DNA of 64,000 bases from G963667675 sp965249215 (lineage in GTDB: Bacteria > Chloroflexota > Dehalococcoidia > Lucifugimonadales > UBA3495): contig CBDFLN010000001.1 of the NCBI GenBank assembly GCA_965249215.1, positions 930,001 through 994,000 on the forward strand. Direction: 5' to 3'. Position numbers and translations under genes: made by a program. Each line of letters starts with the position of its first letter. The stretch's first letter is position 1. Positions 1-8,869 of the stretch are shown here, one piece after another. The notes under the pieces are model-generated. The model did not search any database. It was not told where the DNA came from and saw nothing but the letters and a program-made list of their open reading frames with translations.

Positions 1-181
1 GCTGCCCCTGTTAGTCGCGGTCTACCTGGCCAGCCCCATCGACTTGCTGCCCGGCATCCCGTTGGACGACATTGCACTGGCGTTGCTGGCGTTGGTCTTG
101 ATGGTGAAACTGACTCCTAAACACGTGCTGGAAGACCTGTTGCGCCAGGCGGCCGGCGCAGAGGTCGTGCGCCCGCCTTGA
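1..181 (+). CDS. DUF1232 (YkvA-like) membrane protein, C-terminal part
   Basis: The reading frame is open from the window edge to the TGA at 179-181 and gives about 59 residues. It carries the DUF1232 signature: a hydrophobic stretch ending in YLASPIDLLPGIP, then LDD and a second hydrophobic segment (LALLALVLM). DUF1232 proteins are small membrane proteins of unknown biochemical role. The start lies outside the window. The family call rests on the SPIDLLP..DD motif. Confidence 0.6.
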   Translation, partial: LPLLVAVYLASPIDLLPGIPLDDIALALLALVLMVKLTPKHVLEDLLRQAAGAEVVRPP

Positions 182-465
182 GGGCGCAAAGCGACGCCGC
201 TGGCGAAGGTCGACCTAACTCAAGTTCCCGCTGAATTGGTCACAAATCCGGCAGGTTGACAAATCTGCGGAGCTTTTGTAACGTACCCAAGGTACAAACA
301 CTAGTCGCTAATCATGACCGCCGAAAAACCAATTACCTCGGTCTAGTCCCCTCATCCGCCCGGTTTTTCTTCCGTGATCGCCTCGTTCCGTAATTGTCCT
401 TTTTTAAGATTTTATTAGGAAGCATTCTTTGGAGGGGTGGTAGGGTCTGCTTGAAGGAGGTTACC
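182..465 (+). other. Intergenic region upstream of the betaine transporter
   Basis: No gene is seen here. It holds the candidate promoter at 256-284, a GTACC...GGTAC dyad just after it, and a ribosome binding site GGAGG at 457-461 before the ATG at 466. Although the transporter frame stays open back to 394, no better start is seen upstream. Confidence 0.5.
256..284 (+). promoter_or_regulatory. Sigma70-type promoter for the betaine transporter operon
   Basis: There is a perfect -35 box TTGACA at 256-261, a 17-base spacer, and a -10-like TAACGT at 279-284. It lies about 180 bases before the start of the ATPase gene, which leaves room for a leader. The -10 match is only moderate. Confidence 0.45.
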
Positions 466-1794
466 ATGGCGCACAGCAACGGCGCCGGCGCAGAATCCGG
501 CACCCTGGACGGCCTCTCCTTAGGGTCACCCCGGCTTACCGGTGACAACGGCTCAACTGCCATCAGCGTCAAGTCTGTCTGGAAGGTCTTCGGCGCCAAG
601 CCCGAAAGAGCGTTAACGCCGGAGCACTCCGGCAAGGACAAGCGCGCCATCCAGGAGGAACTGAGCTGCGTGGTCGCCCTCCAAGACGTCAACTTCGACG
701 TGCAACAGGGCGAGACCTTCGTCATCATGGGCTTGTCCGGCAGCGGCAAGTCGACCATGGTCCGGTGCCTGATTCGCCTGATCGAACCCACTGCCGGGGA
801 GATTTCAATTGACGGGGAATACATCACCGGCATGAGCGACCAGGCGCTGACCGAATTCCGGCGGAAAAAGATAGCAATGGTGTTTCAACACTACGGCCTG
901 ATGCCCCACCGCACCGTCCTGGACAACGCCGCCTGGGGTCTGGAGGTGCAAGGGCTTGACAAGGCAAGCCGTTACACACGCACCCAAGAGGTGATCGATC
1001 TGGTCGGACTCTCCGGTTGGGAGGACGCCTACCCCCGCCAGCTGTCAGGCGGCATGCAGCAGCGGGTGGGCTTGGCCCGGGCCCTGGCGGTGAACACCGA
1101 AATCCTGTTGATGGACGAACCCTTCAGCGGCCTCGACCCGCTCATACGCCGCCAAATGCAGGACGAACTGCTGCGCTTGCAGGACGAGCTGCAAAAGACC
1201 ATCGTCTTTATCACCCATGACCTCAACGAAGCCCTGAAGCTGGGGGACCGCATTGCAATCATGCATGACGGCATGGTGGCCCAGATCGGCTCCCCGGAGG
1301 ACATAGTCCTTCGCCCGGAGGACGAGTACGTTGGTGAATTTACCCAAGACGTGCGGTTGGAAAGCGTTTTGACCGCCGCCAAGGTTATGGTGACTCCGAA
1401 AGCTACCCTGATGGGACACCAAGGGCCAAGGGCCGCCCTCCATACCATAGGACAGAGCGACGGCGACGCCGCCTGGGTCGTCGACCGAAGGGAACGCTAC
1501 ATCGGCCTTCTTTCCATCGCCAGCGCTCAGCGGGCCCTGCGGGCCTCGGTCAGCCGCTTCGACCAAGCCTGGGACTACGTCGACCAGGAATACGCAGCCC
1601 TGTCCCCCGAGACCACCTTCGACGAACTGATCCCCATTGCAATGTCCAGCGACTCCCCCATTCCCATTGTGGACGAAAACAACGTCCTAGTGGGTGAAGT
1701 GCACCGCAGCGCCCTGGCGGAAGCCCTCGCGGAAACCGCCTCCGCCGACGCTGACTATGCAGCCAACGCCGCAGCCAACGCCGCTTTAGTCTAG
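466..1794 (+). CDS. proV: Glycine betaine/proline ABC transporter ATP-binding protein
   Basis: This 442-residue ATPase powers import of compatible solutes such as glycine betaine or proline at the inner face of the membrane. Visible motifs are Walker A GLSGSGKST (about residues 89-97), signature LSGGMQQR, Walker B ILLMDEP and the switch His in FITHD. The C-terminal 150 residues look like a degenerate CBS pair, as is usual for ProV/OpuAA, and may sense ionic strength. The ATG at 466 is chosen because GGAGG sits just before it. The frame stays open further upstream, but without a good ribosome binding site. The permease and binding-protein genes follow on the same strand. The N-terminal 25 residues and the Ala-rich tail look like extensions. 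Confidence 0.9.
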   Translation: MAHSNGAGAESGTLDGLSLGSPRLTGDNGSTAISVKSVWKVFGAKPERALTPEHSGKDKRAIQEELSCVVALQDVNFDVQQGETFVIMGLSGSGKSTMVRCLIRLIEPTAGEISIDGEYITGMSDQALTEFRRKKIAMVFQHYGLMPHRTVLDNAAWGLEVQGLDKASRYTRTQEVIDLVGLSGWEDAYPRQLSGGMQQRVGLARALAVNTEILLMDEPFSGLDPLIRRQMQDELLRLQDELQKTIVFITHDLNEALKLGDRIAIMHDGMVAQIGSPEDIVLRPEDEYVGEFTQDVRLESVLTAAKVMVTPKATLMGHQGPRAALHTIGQSDGDAAWVVDRRERYIGLLSIASAQRALRASVSRFDQAWDYVDQEYAALSPETTFDELIPIAMSSDSPIPIVDENNVLVGEVHRSALAEALAETASADADYAANAAANAALV

Positions 1795-1817
1795 AAGACC
1801 TAACCAACGGAGCCGCA

Positions 1818-2921
1818 ATGGCCACAACAATAAACGATAAGACGGAAGCACAACCGGCAGCCCAGGACCAACTGCCCACTGTCGAAGAGGCGGCCGGCAA
1901 GAGGCTAGACCTTAGGATGGTCCCCGGCACCGCCCGGTGGCTGACCGGACTGGCCGTAGTGCTGGGAGTCTTGATAACCTCCTTGGCAATATGGGGTCCG
2001 GGAATGGACTACCCGACCACCGTATCAACCACCGAGGTCTCTACAACTGACGGGAGTACGGTTAGAGTGACCAAGTCGGTGCGAGATGCGAGTGGCACGG
2101 CCATCGACGATGCTGTCGATTGGGTGACCCTGAAAGGCGCCGGATTCTTCGATGGACTCAGCACCGGGGTCACCCACGCCCTGATAAACATTGAGAGGTG
2201 GCTGAAATGGCTTCCTTGGCCCGCCGTAGTTTGCGGGCTGGCGCTGGTTTCCCTGGCCGTTGGGGGCTGGCCGCTATTCGTGTTCACACCCCTGGCCCTG
2301 CTGTTCATTGGATTCATGGGCCTATGGCAAAACACCCTCGACACCATCGCCTTGATGGTGGTGGCGGTAGCCCTCTCTGTGGCCGTCGGATTTCCCCTGG
2401 GCGTTATGGGGGGCCGCAGCCAGAGAGCGGACAATATCATGCGGCCGATCTTAGACGGGATGCAGACCATGCCCAGCTTCGTCTACCTGTTGCCGGGGAT
2501 TCTCTTCTTCGGCCTGGGGAAACCGGCAGGGATCTTCGCCACCATCATCTACGCTGTCCCGCCGGTTATCCGCCTGACCAACCTGGGAATCCGGCAAGTT
2601 TCCGCCGAGACCGTGGAAGCAGCCCGGTCTTTCGGCGCATCGCCTGCGCAGTTGTTGACCAAGGTGCAGGTTCCAATGGCGCTGCCGACCATCATGGCCG
2701 GGGTGAACCAGACCACCATGATGGCGCTGGCCATGGTGACCATTGCGAGCATGGTGGCGGCAGGAGGGCTTGGCGACAACGTGCTGCGGGCGTTGCAGAA
2801 GAATGAACCCGGCAACGGGGCTATCGCGGGTATCTCTATTGTGTTCCTGGCCATCATCATTGACCGTCTCACCCAAGCCCTGGCCAAGGGGCGCCAGGAG
2901 GCCCTGAGGAGCGTCGGCTAG
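1818..2921 (+). CDS. proW: Glycine betaine/proline ABC transporter permease
   Basis: A 367-residue integral membrane protein that forms the translocation channel of the ProVWX/OpuA-type importer. An N-terminal helix (about residues 41-57) is followed by a roughly 70-residue polar, probably external, loop. Further helices and a C-terminal BPD_transp_1 domain follow (about 170-365), with the EAA-type motif VEAARSFGASPAQLLTKVQVP that contacts the ATPase. The gene starts 23 bases after the ATPase stop, so the two are probably co-transcribed. The long polar loop between the first two helices is unusual but does not break the domain. Confidence 0.88.
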   Translation: MATTINDKTEAQPAAQDQLPTVEEAAGKRLDLRMVPGTARWLTGLAVVLGVLITSLAIWGPGMDYPTTVSTTEVSTTDGSTVRVTKSVRDASGTAIDDAVDWVTLKGAGFFDGLSTGVTHALINIERWLKWLPWPAVVCGLALVSLAVGGWPLFVFTPLALLFIGFMGLWQNTLDTIALMVVAVALSVAVGFPLGVMGGRSQRADNIMRPILDGMQTMPSFVYLLPGILFFGLGKPAGIFATIIYAVPPVIRLTNLGIRQVSAETVEAARSFGASPAQLLTKVQVPMALPTIMAGVNQTTMMALAMVTIASMVAAGGLGDNVLRALQKNEPGNGAIAGISIVFLAIIIDRLTQALAKGRQEALRSVG

Positions 2922-2992
2922 CGGTCCGGCTCAAGACGGGGCTCAGCGTTGGGTGATTCGCCGCCTTCTAATGAGTTCTACTAGTTGCCAAT

Positions 2993-3022
2993 TTGACATG
3001 ACATCCAGGGTAGTGCTATAAA
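2993..3022 (+). promoter_or_regulatory. Sigma70-type promoter for the betaine-binding lipoprotein
   Basis: TTGACA at 2993-2998, an 18-base spacer and TATAAA at 3017-3022, about 65 bases before the GTG start at 3087. This is one of the clearest promoters in the window. It suggests that the binding protein is also transcribed separately from the ATPase and permease, which fits the usual need for excess binding protein. Confidence 0.65.
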
Positions 3023-3086
3023 TAGCGGCAATGTCAACCGGGCTGGGTCGCCCGGTAATATTTTTTGTTTCAATGGAGGGATCCAC

Positions 3087-4115
3087 GTGTTATCCAAACA
3101 CAAGTTTTTGGCAATGGCGGTGGTTGCGGTTATGGCGGCCATGCTCGTCCTCGCTGCCTGCGGCGGCGACGACGAGGAGGAGAAGGCCACCATTACATTC
3201 GGTGACCTGAACTGGGCAAGCGCCCTGTTGCAGAACCGAATCGCCCAATACATCGTCGAGCACGGCTATGGCTACCCGACTGACGTCAAGTTCGGAGCTA
3301 CCCTGCCTCTGTTCGAGGGTCTCCAGCGCGGGGACACCGACGTCACAATGGAGATATGGCTGCCCAACCAGGACGAGGCCTGGGACAAAGCCCGTAGCGA
3401 CGGGGCGGTCCTATCCGTCGGCCGCAGCCTGGGGTCCGACTGGCAATCGTCCTTCGTGATTCCAGCCTATCTACAGGAACAGTACCCGGACTTGGACAGC
3501 GTCGACGATCTGAAAGACCAGCAGTACAAAGACCTGTTCAAGACTGCCGAGAGCGGCGACAAGGCCCGCCTCGTGTCCTGCATAATTGGCTGGGCTTGTG
3601 AGGAAGTCAACGCCGCCCAGATTGAAGGATACGGTCTCTCGGACCACGTTCACATCGTTAACCCCGGAGACGGGGCCGCGTTGAACGCGGACCTTTACGG
3701 CGCCTACGAGCGGGAAGAGCCCTGGCTCGGCTACCAGTGGGGGACCAACGACCCCGCCCTGAAGCTGGACCTGATCCGGCTGGAAGAGCCGGCTTACAGC
3801 GACGAGTGCTGGTTCACCAACAAGGCATGCGCCTACGAGGACGCCAACATCCTCATCGCTGTGAACCCCGACCTGCCCGGAGAGGCCCCCGACGTGGTGG
3901 CAATGCTGCGGAATTGGGACTTCAACATAGACATCTACAAGGCCGCCGTCCGGTGGCAGGACGAAACCGGTGTTACAGACCCTGCGACCACTGCCCTTTG
4001 GTGGCTCAAGAGCAACTCCGACATCTGGAATGACTGGGTCACGGCTGACGCGGCGGATGCGATCCAAGCCGCCCTCGACGACGATGAAGAAGCCGCAGGC
4101 TGGCCATCAGAGTAA
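3087..4115 (+). CDS. proX: Glycine betaine/proline-binding lipoprotein
   Basis: A 342-residue substrate-binding protein of the OpuAC/ProX type. It has an N-terminal signal peptide with lipobox LVLAAC, so it is probably lipid-anchored outside the cytoplasmic membrane. An acidic linker follows, then the two-lobed binding domain, rich in Trp and Tyr as expected for an aromatic cage for quaternary amines. The start is a GTG at 3087, with GGAGGG eight bases upstream. It is preceded by its own promoter and followed by a strong terminator. Specificity for betaine over other quaternary amines cannot be read from the sequence. Confidence 0.88.
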   Translation: MLSKHKFLAMAVVAVMAAMLVLAACGGDDEEEKATITFGDLNWASALLQNRIAQYIVEHGYGYPTDVKFGATLPLFEGLQRGDTDVTMEIWLPNQDEAWDKARSDGAVLSVGRSLGSDWQSSFVIPAYLQEQYPDLDSVDDLKDQQYKDLFKTAESGDKARLVSCIIGWACEEVNAAQIEGYGLSDHVHIVNPGDGAALNADLYGAYEREEPWLGYQWGTNDPALKLDLIRLEEPAYSDECWFTNKACAYEDANILIAVNPDLPGEAPDVVAMLRNWDFNIDIYKAAVRWQDETGVTDPATTALWWLKSNSDIWNDWVTADAADAIQAALDDDEEAAGWPSE

Positions 4116-4155
4116 GCTTGTTCCAGTAGTCCTGGACCTACCGACAGGCAACAGC

Positions 4156-4191
4156 AAGGGCGACGGGTTACCGTCGCCCTTGTCTCTTTTT
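4156..4191 (+). terminator. Rho-independent terminator after proX
   Basis: A perfect 11-bp stem AAGGGCGACGG / CCGTCGCCCTT with a four-base loop is followed by a T-rich tract. It lies 40 bases after the proX stop. Confidence 0.8.
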
Positions 4192-4372
4192 CCGGCAGCG
4201 CGTTGCCGGATATCTCATGCCCTGGCCTTGGCCCGTTCCAGGCTACTGACACTTGCCCCTTGCCGTCGCAGAACGGTAGCCCTATGCTGTTAACGGCCTT
4301 CCACTAACGGCTTGTCGCATCAGTCAAACCGCCGCAGCCAAGTGGCTCAAAATGGCTCAGTTTATCTCAGAA

Positions 4373-4396
4373 ATAAAAAGGGCCCCGGCTGGGCCG
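4373..4396 (-). terminator. Rho-independent terminator for the minus-strand lipoprotein gene
   Basis: Read on the minus strand, a GGCCC / GGGCC stem with a five-base loop is followed by CTTTTTATTT. It sits about 80 bases beyond the stop of the gene at 4479-5945. Confidence 0.6.
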
Positions 4397-4478
4397 ATCG
4401 TGGCAAAACGGCCGGAGCATTGCCTGCCCGCCGCACGGAATACGTGTGGGATTGTCCCTTGACCCAGCCCCACCCGGC

Positions 4479-5945
4479 TTAGTTCCAGGACCAGAAGGCC
4501 AGCACCCCGGAGGCTATGCTGCGGGGAGGTTGGTCGCCGACGGCGTCTAACACAAATACCTTGTCTTCAGTTGGCGCTGCTCCGTTGGTCCCGCCCCCAA
4601 CGCCCTCTCGCGTCCCGGACACCACCAGACGCGTCCCGTCGGGCGACCACGGGGTGTGGGAATGGGCGTACTGGTCGAAATAGCTCAACATCGTGAAGGA
4701 GTCGTCCGAGGGCCTGAACCGGAATAGCTGCTTGGCCTCCCCTCCCTCACTGTCGGATACCTTCCAGTCGAATGCCCGGGACTCCAGGTCCAGCACGACC
4801 CAGGCAATCTTGTCCCCCTGGGGAGACCAGAAAAAGGCCAATATCGGACCTTCCCCAATGGGCCGCAGTTCCTGCCCATCCGACGAGACGATCCTTATGC
4901 GCTCAAAGACCTCATTCCCCGAGCCCAGCTGGTCGGCTACCGCAAGCTCGCCGCCGCCGGGCGACCAGATGAATGCCGCCCTCCTGCCCACGTCCAGGAT
5001 GCTGCTTCCTTCCTCCGGGTTGCCGACCGGAGCAACCACCAAAGAGCTTCCCCCAGCAGCGGTATCGATGTAGGCAAACTGCCGGCCGTCGGGGGATAAG
5101 GCCGGAGCGCGATAGTTCCCGAATGTCGTGACCAGTCCTTGGGGGCCGTCTAAGAAGGGCTTCCTGACCAGATTCACGTCCTCCCGGTGGTGTACGAGCA
5201 ATGAATCGCCGTCGGCGGCCCATTGATAGTATATCGGCGGCCCCACCGCGGGAGTGACCGTTTCATTTTCCCCAAGAGAGTCGAGGATAAACAGGCTCAG
5301 CCCTCCGGGAGCAGTAGCTAGAAACGCCAGATGCCGGTCGTCTGGAGACCAGTAAAGGTAGTGGGGAGCCCCTGGGGCGATGTGCCCCACCAGTTCATTG
5401 CTGTACACCTTTCTGGCCCTGGCCGTTTCTACGTCTATGATCACCAACGACAGATCGATTTCACTATCCGATGCTTGCACGTGCGAGGCCGCTATCTTGG
5501 AGCCGCTCGGCGACCAGGTTGGCCACGTGTAGTAGTTGGTCACGTCGAGGGCCTGGGCCAGGACCGACCCGGCAGTACCAACGCGGTGGACTTCCCCTGC
5601 CAGGCCTTTAAGATCGCTGCCGTCCGGCTTTATAGTGAACAGCTCACCGGTGGCGCTGACAAACACTATCCTATCCACGGTTGCTCCTGGGTCTCCCGCC
5701 GGTTCTTTGGTAGCCTCGCCAGCCTGTCCGGGCAGTTCGCTGGCGGCCTCGCCAGCCTGTCCGGACAGTTCGCTGGCGGCCTCCCCAGCCTCCCCGGACA
5801 GTTTGCTATCCGGCTCGCCTAGTTCTCCATTCCCCTGGCAAGCCGTAACCATGACCACACTCACCACAAGGAAGGCCAATAGACCGCCCCGTCTCATCCG
5901 CCAGTATACATGGCGCCACTTTTGATAGGCGTCACAAAGGTCCAT
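4479..5945 (-). CDS. TolB/PD40-type beta-propeller lipoprotein
   Basis: A predicted secreted lipoprotein of 488 residues with signal VVSVVMVTAC (lipidated Cys about residue 36). Three imperfect 11-residue repeats of the SGQAGEAASEL type follow (about residues 49-80), then WD40-like PD40 blades with repeated WSP-G/D motifs (WSPSGSKIA, WSPDDRHLA, WSPGGGELA, WSPQGDKIA). Such propellers usually act as interaction scaffolds outside the membrane. Partner and ligand are unknown here. An alternative start at 5897 (MRRGG) would give a more standard signal length. The longer start has a GAGG motif upstream. No operon partner is adjacent. Confidence 0.75.
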   Translation of the reverse strand: MDLCDAYQKWRHVYWRMRRGGLLAFLVVSVVMVTACQGNGELGEPDSKLSGEAGEAASELSGQAGEAASELPGQAGEATKEPAGDPGATVDRIVFVSATGELFTIKPDGSDLKGLAGEVHRVGTAGSVLAQALDVTNYYTWPTWSPSGSKIAASHVQASDSEIDLSLVIIDVETARARKVYSNELVGHIAPGAPHYLYWSPDDRHLAFLATAPGGLSLFILDSLGENETVTPAVGPPIYYQWAADGDSLLVHHREDVNLVRKPFLDGPQGLVTTFGNYRAPALSPDGRQFAYIDTAAGGSSLVVAPVGNPEEGSSILDVGRRAAFIWSPGGGELAVADQLGSGNEVFERIRIVSSDGQELRPIGEGPILAFFWSPQGDKIAWVVLDLESRAFDWKVSDSEGGEAKQLFRFRPSDDSFTMLSYFDQYAHSHTPWSPDGTRLVVSGTREGVGGGTNGAAPTEDKVFVLDAVGDQPPRSIASGVLAFWSWN

Positions 5946-6342
5946 GCTGGAGCCTCACACGCGCTAGCGACGGTCGCCCAAGGATACCACCATAATGCTC
6001 GACCGGCAAAGCAGTCAGGCCGCCACAACAACCTCTTTTCCCGGCTACGCCCTCAGGATATCCCTTTACCATTTGTGCATAACTCTGAGTTTCTGTGGAT
6101 AACCGCCGCGTCCTCGTGAACGGTTGACATAACAACGTGCACGGCCACCGCCATCAATTTCTCCAGCCCCACCCGCCAGCACTCCCCAAAGATTTTATCC
6201 ACGAGTTTCATTGACTTATCCCAACCGAGCGGCGCGTTCTCCATGATAAAATAGACTAACTCCACAAATCCATCAGCTTTCGCAAGCGTACTTATACCCA
6301 ATTTCCACGCTATTATTACCATTATTACTTCCAAGTAAATAA
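5946..6342. other. Divergent intergenic region with DnaA-box cluster
   Basis: About 400 bases lie between a minus-strand gene and obgE. They hold the DnaA-box-like sites listed separately and an AT-rich stretch at about 6305-6355. A 93-codon minus-strand frame at 6053-6334 was judged unconvincing. Confidence 0.5.
6074..6224. promoter_or_regulatory. Cluster of DnaA-box-like 9-mers
   Basis: A perfect reverse-complement DnaA box TGTGGATAA is at 6094-6102. A one-mismatch box TGTGCATAA lies 20 bases upstream in the same orientation (6074-6082). TTATCCACG, one mismatch, is at 6195-6203, and a weaker TTATCCCAA is at 6216-6224. An AT-rich tract follows at about 6305-6355. The pattern fits DnaA binding, either a regulatory site for obgE or an origin-like region. 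There is no dnaA, dnaN or rpmH gene nearby, which argues against calling it oriC outright. Confidence 0.4.
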
Positions 6343-7635
6343 ATGATTGATACTGTAAGACTAAATATCAAAGGTGGTAACGGCGGAAATGGCTGCGTCA
6401 GCTTCCTCCGTGAAAAATACAGGCCAATGGGAGGGCCAAACGGGGGTGATGGCGGCACCGGAGGAAGCGCCTATATCTGCGGCGATCCTGGGCTCAATAC
6501 GCTGCTGCATTTGAAGTTTAACAGCACGATCTACGTCGATGGCGGCGCCCACGGAAAGGGCAAAAACAAGCGGGGCGGTGACGGCGATGATACCGTCATC
6601 AAAGTCCCCCTGGGCACTGCGGTCTATGCGCTGGATGGCCATGGCCAAAAATCTCTCATCGCCGACGTGGTTGATACTGCTCCACGGCTGGTAGCCCGAG
6701 GTGGAGCCGGCGGATGGGGCAACAGCAGGTTCGTATCCCCGGTCAATCAAGAACCAGTACTTGCTCAAAAGGGAGAGAAGGGAGAGCGGATAGTTCTCTT
6801 CCTGGAGTTGAAGCTTCTGGCAGACGTGGGATTGATCGCCAGGCCCAATGCAGGGAAGTCGACACTGCTCGGGCGGTGCTCTGCAGCGAAGCCAAAAGTG
6901 GCGGAATATCCGTTCACCACGTTGGACCCGGTGCTAGGGGTTGTCAGCAACCGGGGCACGGACTTCGTCATGATGGAGGTCCCCGGTTTGTTGGAAGGGG
7001 CCCACAAGGGAGTAGGCTTAGGACACCAGTTCCTGCGGCACGCGGAGAGGACACGAGTCTACGTTTATCTCATAGACGGCTTGTCTGAAGATCCAGTGCA
7101 TGATCTGATGATGCTTAAAAACGAGCTCCTGCAGTTCAACCCAGTGTTGGCGGACAAACAGTTGTTGATTGCGGTAAACAAGATAGACGTAACCGAGGTA
7201 AGGGAACGGCGGTCGGAGCTAGAGGAACTACTAGTCGACGCCGAGGCTGCAAGCAATGAGGCAGGCGATGCGGCGCAAGTGACGTTTATATCTGCAGCCA
7301 CGGGAGAGGGAGTCGATAGCCTGTTAGGTAGCGTGGTTGAATTGCTGGACACCCCGGCAGCCCAGGCGCTCCCCGTGGCGGAAGAGGAACCCCGTGCTGA
7401 GCCTCCGCAGAGACACAAGCAGCCGGAGACGGTGTACACGGAAGACGGGGTGTACGTGGTCGTGTCTGATTACCTGGAACGCCTGGCGGCCAGGGCCGAT
7501 ACCAGGGACCAGCGGGTGATTCTGCAGCTATGGCGTGAGATGACCCGCAGGGGGTTGGCCCGCCAGTTGACGGACGCTGGAATCGAGGCCGGCGACACGA
7601 TTAGAATCGGCATGGTGGAAGTGGAATGGTTCTAA
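6343..7635 (+). CDS. obgE: Obg family GTPase
   Basis: A 430-residue ribosome-associated GTPase of the Obg/CgtA family, involved in 50S maturation and stress control. Residues 1-156 form the Gly-rich Obg fold (GGNGGNGC, GGPNGGDGG). The G domain follows, with G1 ARPNAGKST (166-174), switch I FTTLDPVLG, G4 NKID (279-282) and G5 SAATGEG. The C-terminus has an OCT-type domain ending in IRIGMVEVEWF. The G3 motif reads MEVPG, with Glu212 where the family has Asp (D-x-P-G). No clear Shine-Dalgarno sequence precedes the ATG; the leader is AT-rich. The fused nadD-pyrE gene follows after one base, so the two are translationally linked. Confidence 0.92.
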   Translation: MIDTVRLNIKGGNGGNGCVSFLREKYRPMGGPNGGDGGTGGSAYICGDPGLNTLLHLKFNSTIYVDGGAHGKGKNKRGGDGDDTVIKVPLGTAVYALDGHGQKSLIADVVDTAPRLVARGGAGGWGNSRFVSPVNQEPVLAQKGEKGERIVLFLELKLLADVGLIARPNAGKSTLLGRCSAAKPKVAEYPFTTLDPVLGVVSNRGTDFVMMEVPGLLEGAHKGVGLGHQFLRHAERTRVYVYLIDGLSEDPVHDLMMLKNELLQFNPVLADKQLLIAVNKIDVTEVRERRSELEELLVDAEAASNEAGDAAQVTFISAATGEGVDSLLGSVVELLDTPAAQALPVAEEEPRAEPPQRHKQPETVYTEDGVYVVVSDYLERLAARADTRDQRVILQLWREMTRRGLARQLTDAGIEAGDTIRIGMVEVEWF

Positions 7636-7636
7636 C

Positions 7637-8848
7637 ATGCGGGTAGGAGTAGTCGGAGGGACCTTCGACCCGGTACACGTGGGTCATCTGGCTATGGGAG
7701 AGGAGGCGCGGGTGCAGTTGGCTCTGGACCGCGTTATGTTCCTGCCGACGGGCCAACCATGGATGAAGGAGGGCAAGCCTCTGAGTCCTGCCGAAGACCG
7801 TGTGCAGATGCTGAAGCTGGCTACTGCGTCCAACCCATACTTCCAAGTGTGCCTGGAGGAAGTCAACCGGCCAGGCCCTACCTATACCGTGGACACGTTG
7901 GAAGTCCTCGCCAAGAGGCTGGGGCCCGAGGCCACCTTGTATTTCATAGCCGGTCAGGACGCCCTGCAGGAATTGCACCGCTGGAAGGAGCCCGAGAAGC
8001 TCCTGACGTTGTGCCATGTTGTAGTAATGGCGCGGCCGGGATACGGGGAGTTTGATTCGGAGGAGCTGACCAGCAGGTTCCCGGCGGCAAGGGGGAGATT
8101 GCAGTCTTTTTCCATGCCGCAGATAGCCATAAGCAGCACTGAAGCCAGGCGGCGGGTAGCGCAGGGAGTCTCCCTGCGCTACCACGTCCCGGATGCGGTG
8201 ACCGGATACATCGAGTCCCTGGGCCTTTACCGGGAGGAGTCTCAACAGCAACAAAGCATGGCACCGTCGACGGCAGGTGCAGGCAGAAGCCGTATTAAAG
8301 AAGAGATATTGGACCGGGCTCTGTCTCTCGGGGCCCTCAAGTACGGCGATTTTACCCTTACCTCCGGGAAGAAAAGCAAGTATTACTTCGACGGGCGGTT
8401 GTTAAGCCTCGACCCGGAAGGCTCTCGCCTGATTGCCGAGGCCTTACTGCCGGTCTTGCACGCCGCAGGGGTTGAGGGGGTAGGAGGCCCGACTTTGGGG
8501 GCGGACCCAATCGTCGCCGCCGTCGCCGTGGTCAGCGGACAGCAGGGTCAGGGACTCCCTGGGTTTATTGTAAGAAAAGAGGCCAAAGCTCACGGGACAG
8601 GGCAAGGCATCGAGGGGCCTCTGCGACCCGGCAGCAAAGTGGCGATAGTCGACGACACCTGCACCACCGGGGGCTCGTTGCTTGAGGCCATAGAAGCTGC
8701 AGAGGACGCGGGCTGTTCCGTTGTCAAGGTTATCGCCGTTCTCGACCGCAATGAAGGCGGCTCAGAAGAACTACGGCGCAGGGGATACGACTTTATTACC
8801 CTTCTGCAGGCCAATCAAGAGGGAATAATTGAGGCTGCGGACGCCTGA
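7637..8848 (+). CDS. Fused NaMN adenylyltransferase - orotate phosphoribosyltransferase
   Basis: One uninterrupted frame of 403 residues encodes two enzymes. Residues 1-200 are NadD, which makes nicotinate adenine dinucleotide in NAD synthesis: GGTFDPVHVGH nucleotide-binding motif at 8-18 and ISSTEARRR near 165-173. A Gln/Ala/Gly linker follows (about 201-218). Residues 219-403 are PyrE, which adds PRPP to orotate in UMP synthesis: FTLTSGKKSKYYFD near 239-252 and the PRPP loop VDDTCTTGG at 338-346. Both catalytic motif sets look intact. The gene is tightly coupled to obgE upstream and faces ygfZ downstream. A sequencing-error fusion is unlikely because the linker is long and in frame. Confidence 0.88.
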   Translation: MRVGVVGGTFDPVHVGHLAMGEEARVQLALDRVMFLPTGQPWMKEGKPLSPAEDRVQMLKLATASNPYFQVCLEEVNRPGPTYTVDTLEVLAKRLGPEATLYFIAGQDALQELHRWKEPEKLLTLCHVVVMARPGYGEFDSEELTSRFPAARGRLQSFSMPQIAISSTEARRRVAQGVSLRYHVPDAVTGYIESLGLYREESQQQQSMAPSTAGAGRSRIKEEILDRALSLGALKYGDFTLTSGKKSKYYFDGRLLSLDPEGSRLIAEALLPVLHAAGVEGVGGPTLGADPIVAAVAVVSGQQGQGLPGFIVRKEAKAHGTGQGIEGPLRPGSKVAIVDDTCTTGGSLLEAIEAAEDAGCSVVKVIAVLDRNEGGSEELRRRGYDFITLLQANQEGIIEAADA

Positions 8849-8869
8849 GCGGGGGCAATTGCTCCCTCG

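Larger units (their letters stand above)
4116..4478. other. Convergent intergenic region with two terminators
   Basis: The region lies between the plus-strand binding-protein gene and a minus-strand lipoprotein gene. It holds the two terminators listed separately (4156-4191 plus, 4373-4396 minus). No convincing gene is seen. Confidence 0.5.

Noticed and set aside
6053..6334. A 93-codon minus-strand frame in the DnaA-box region
   Set aside because: No ribosome site or family pattern, and the DnaA boxes and AT-rich tract explain the region better.
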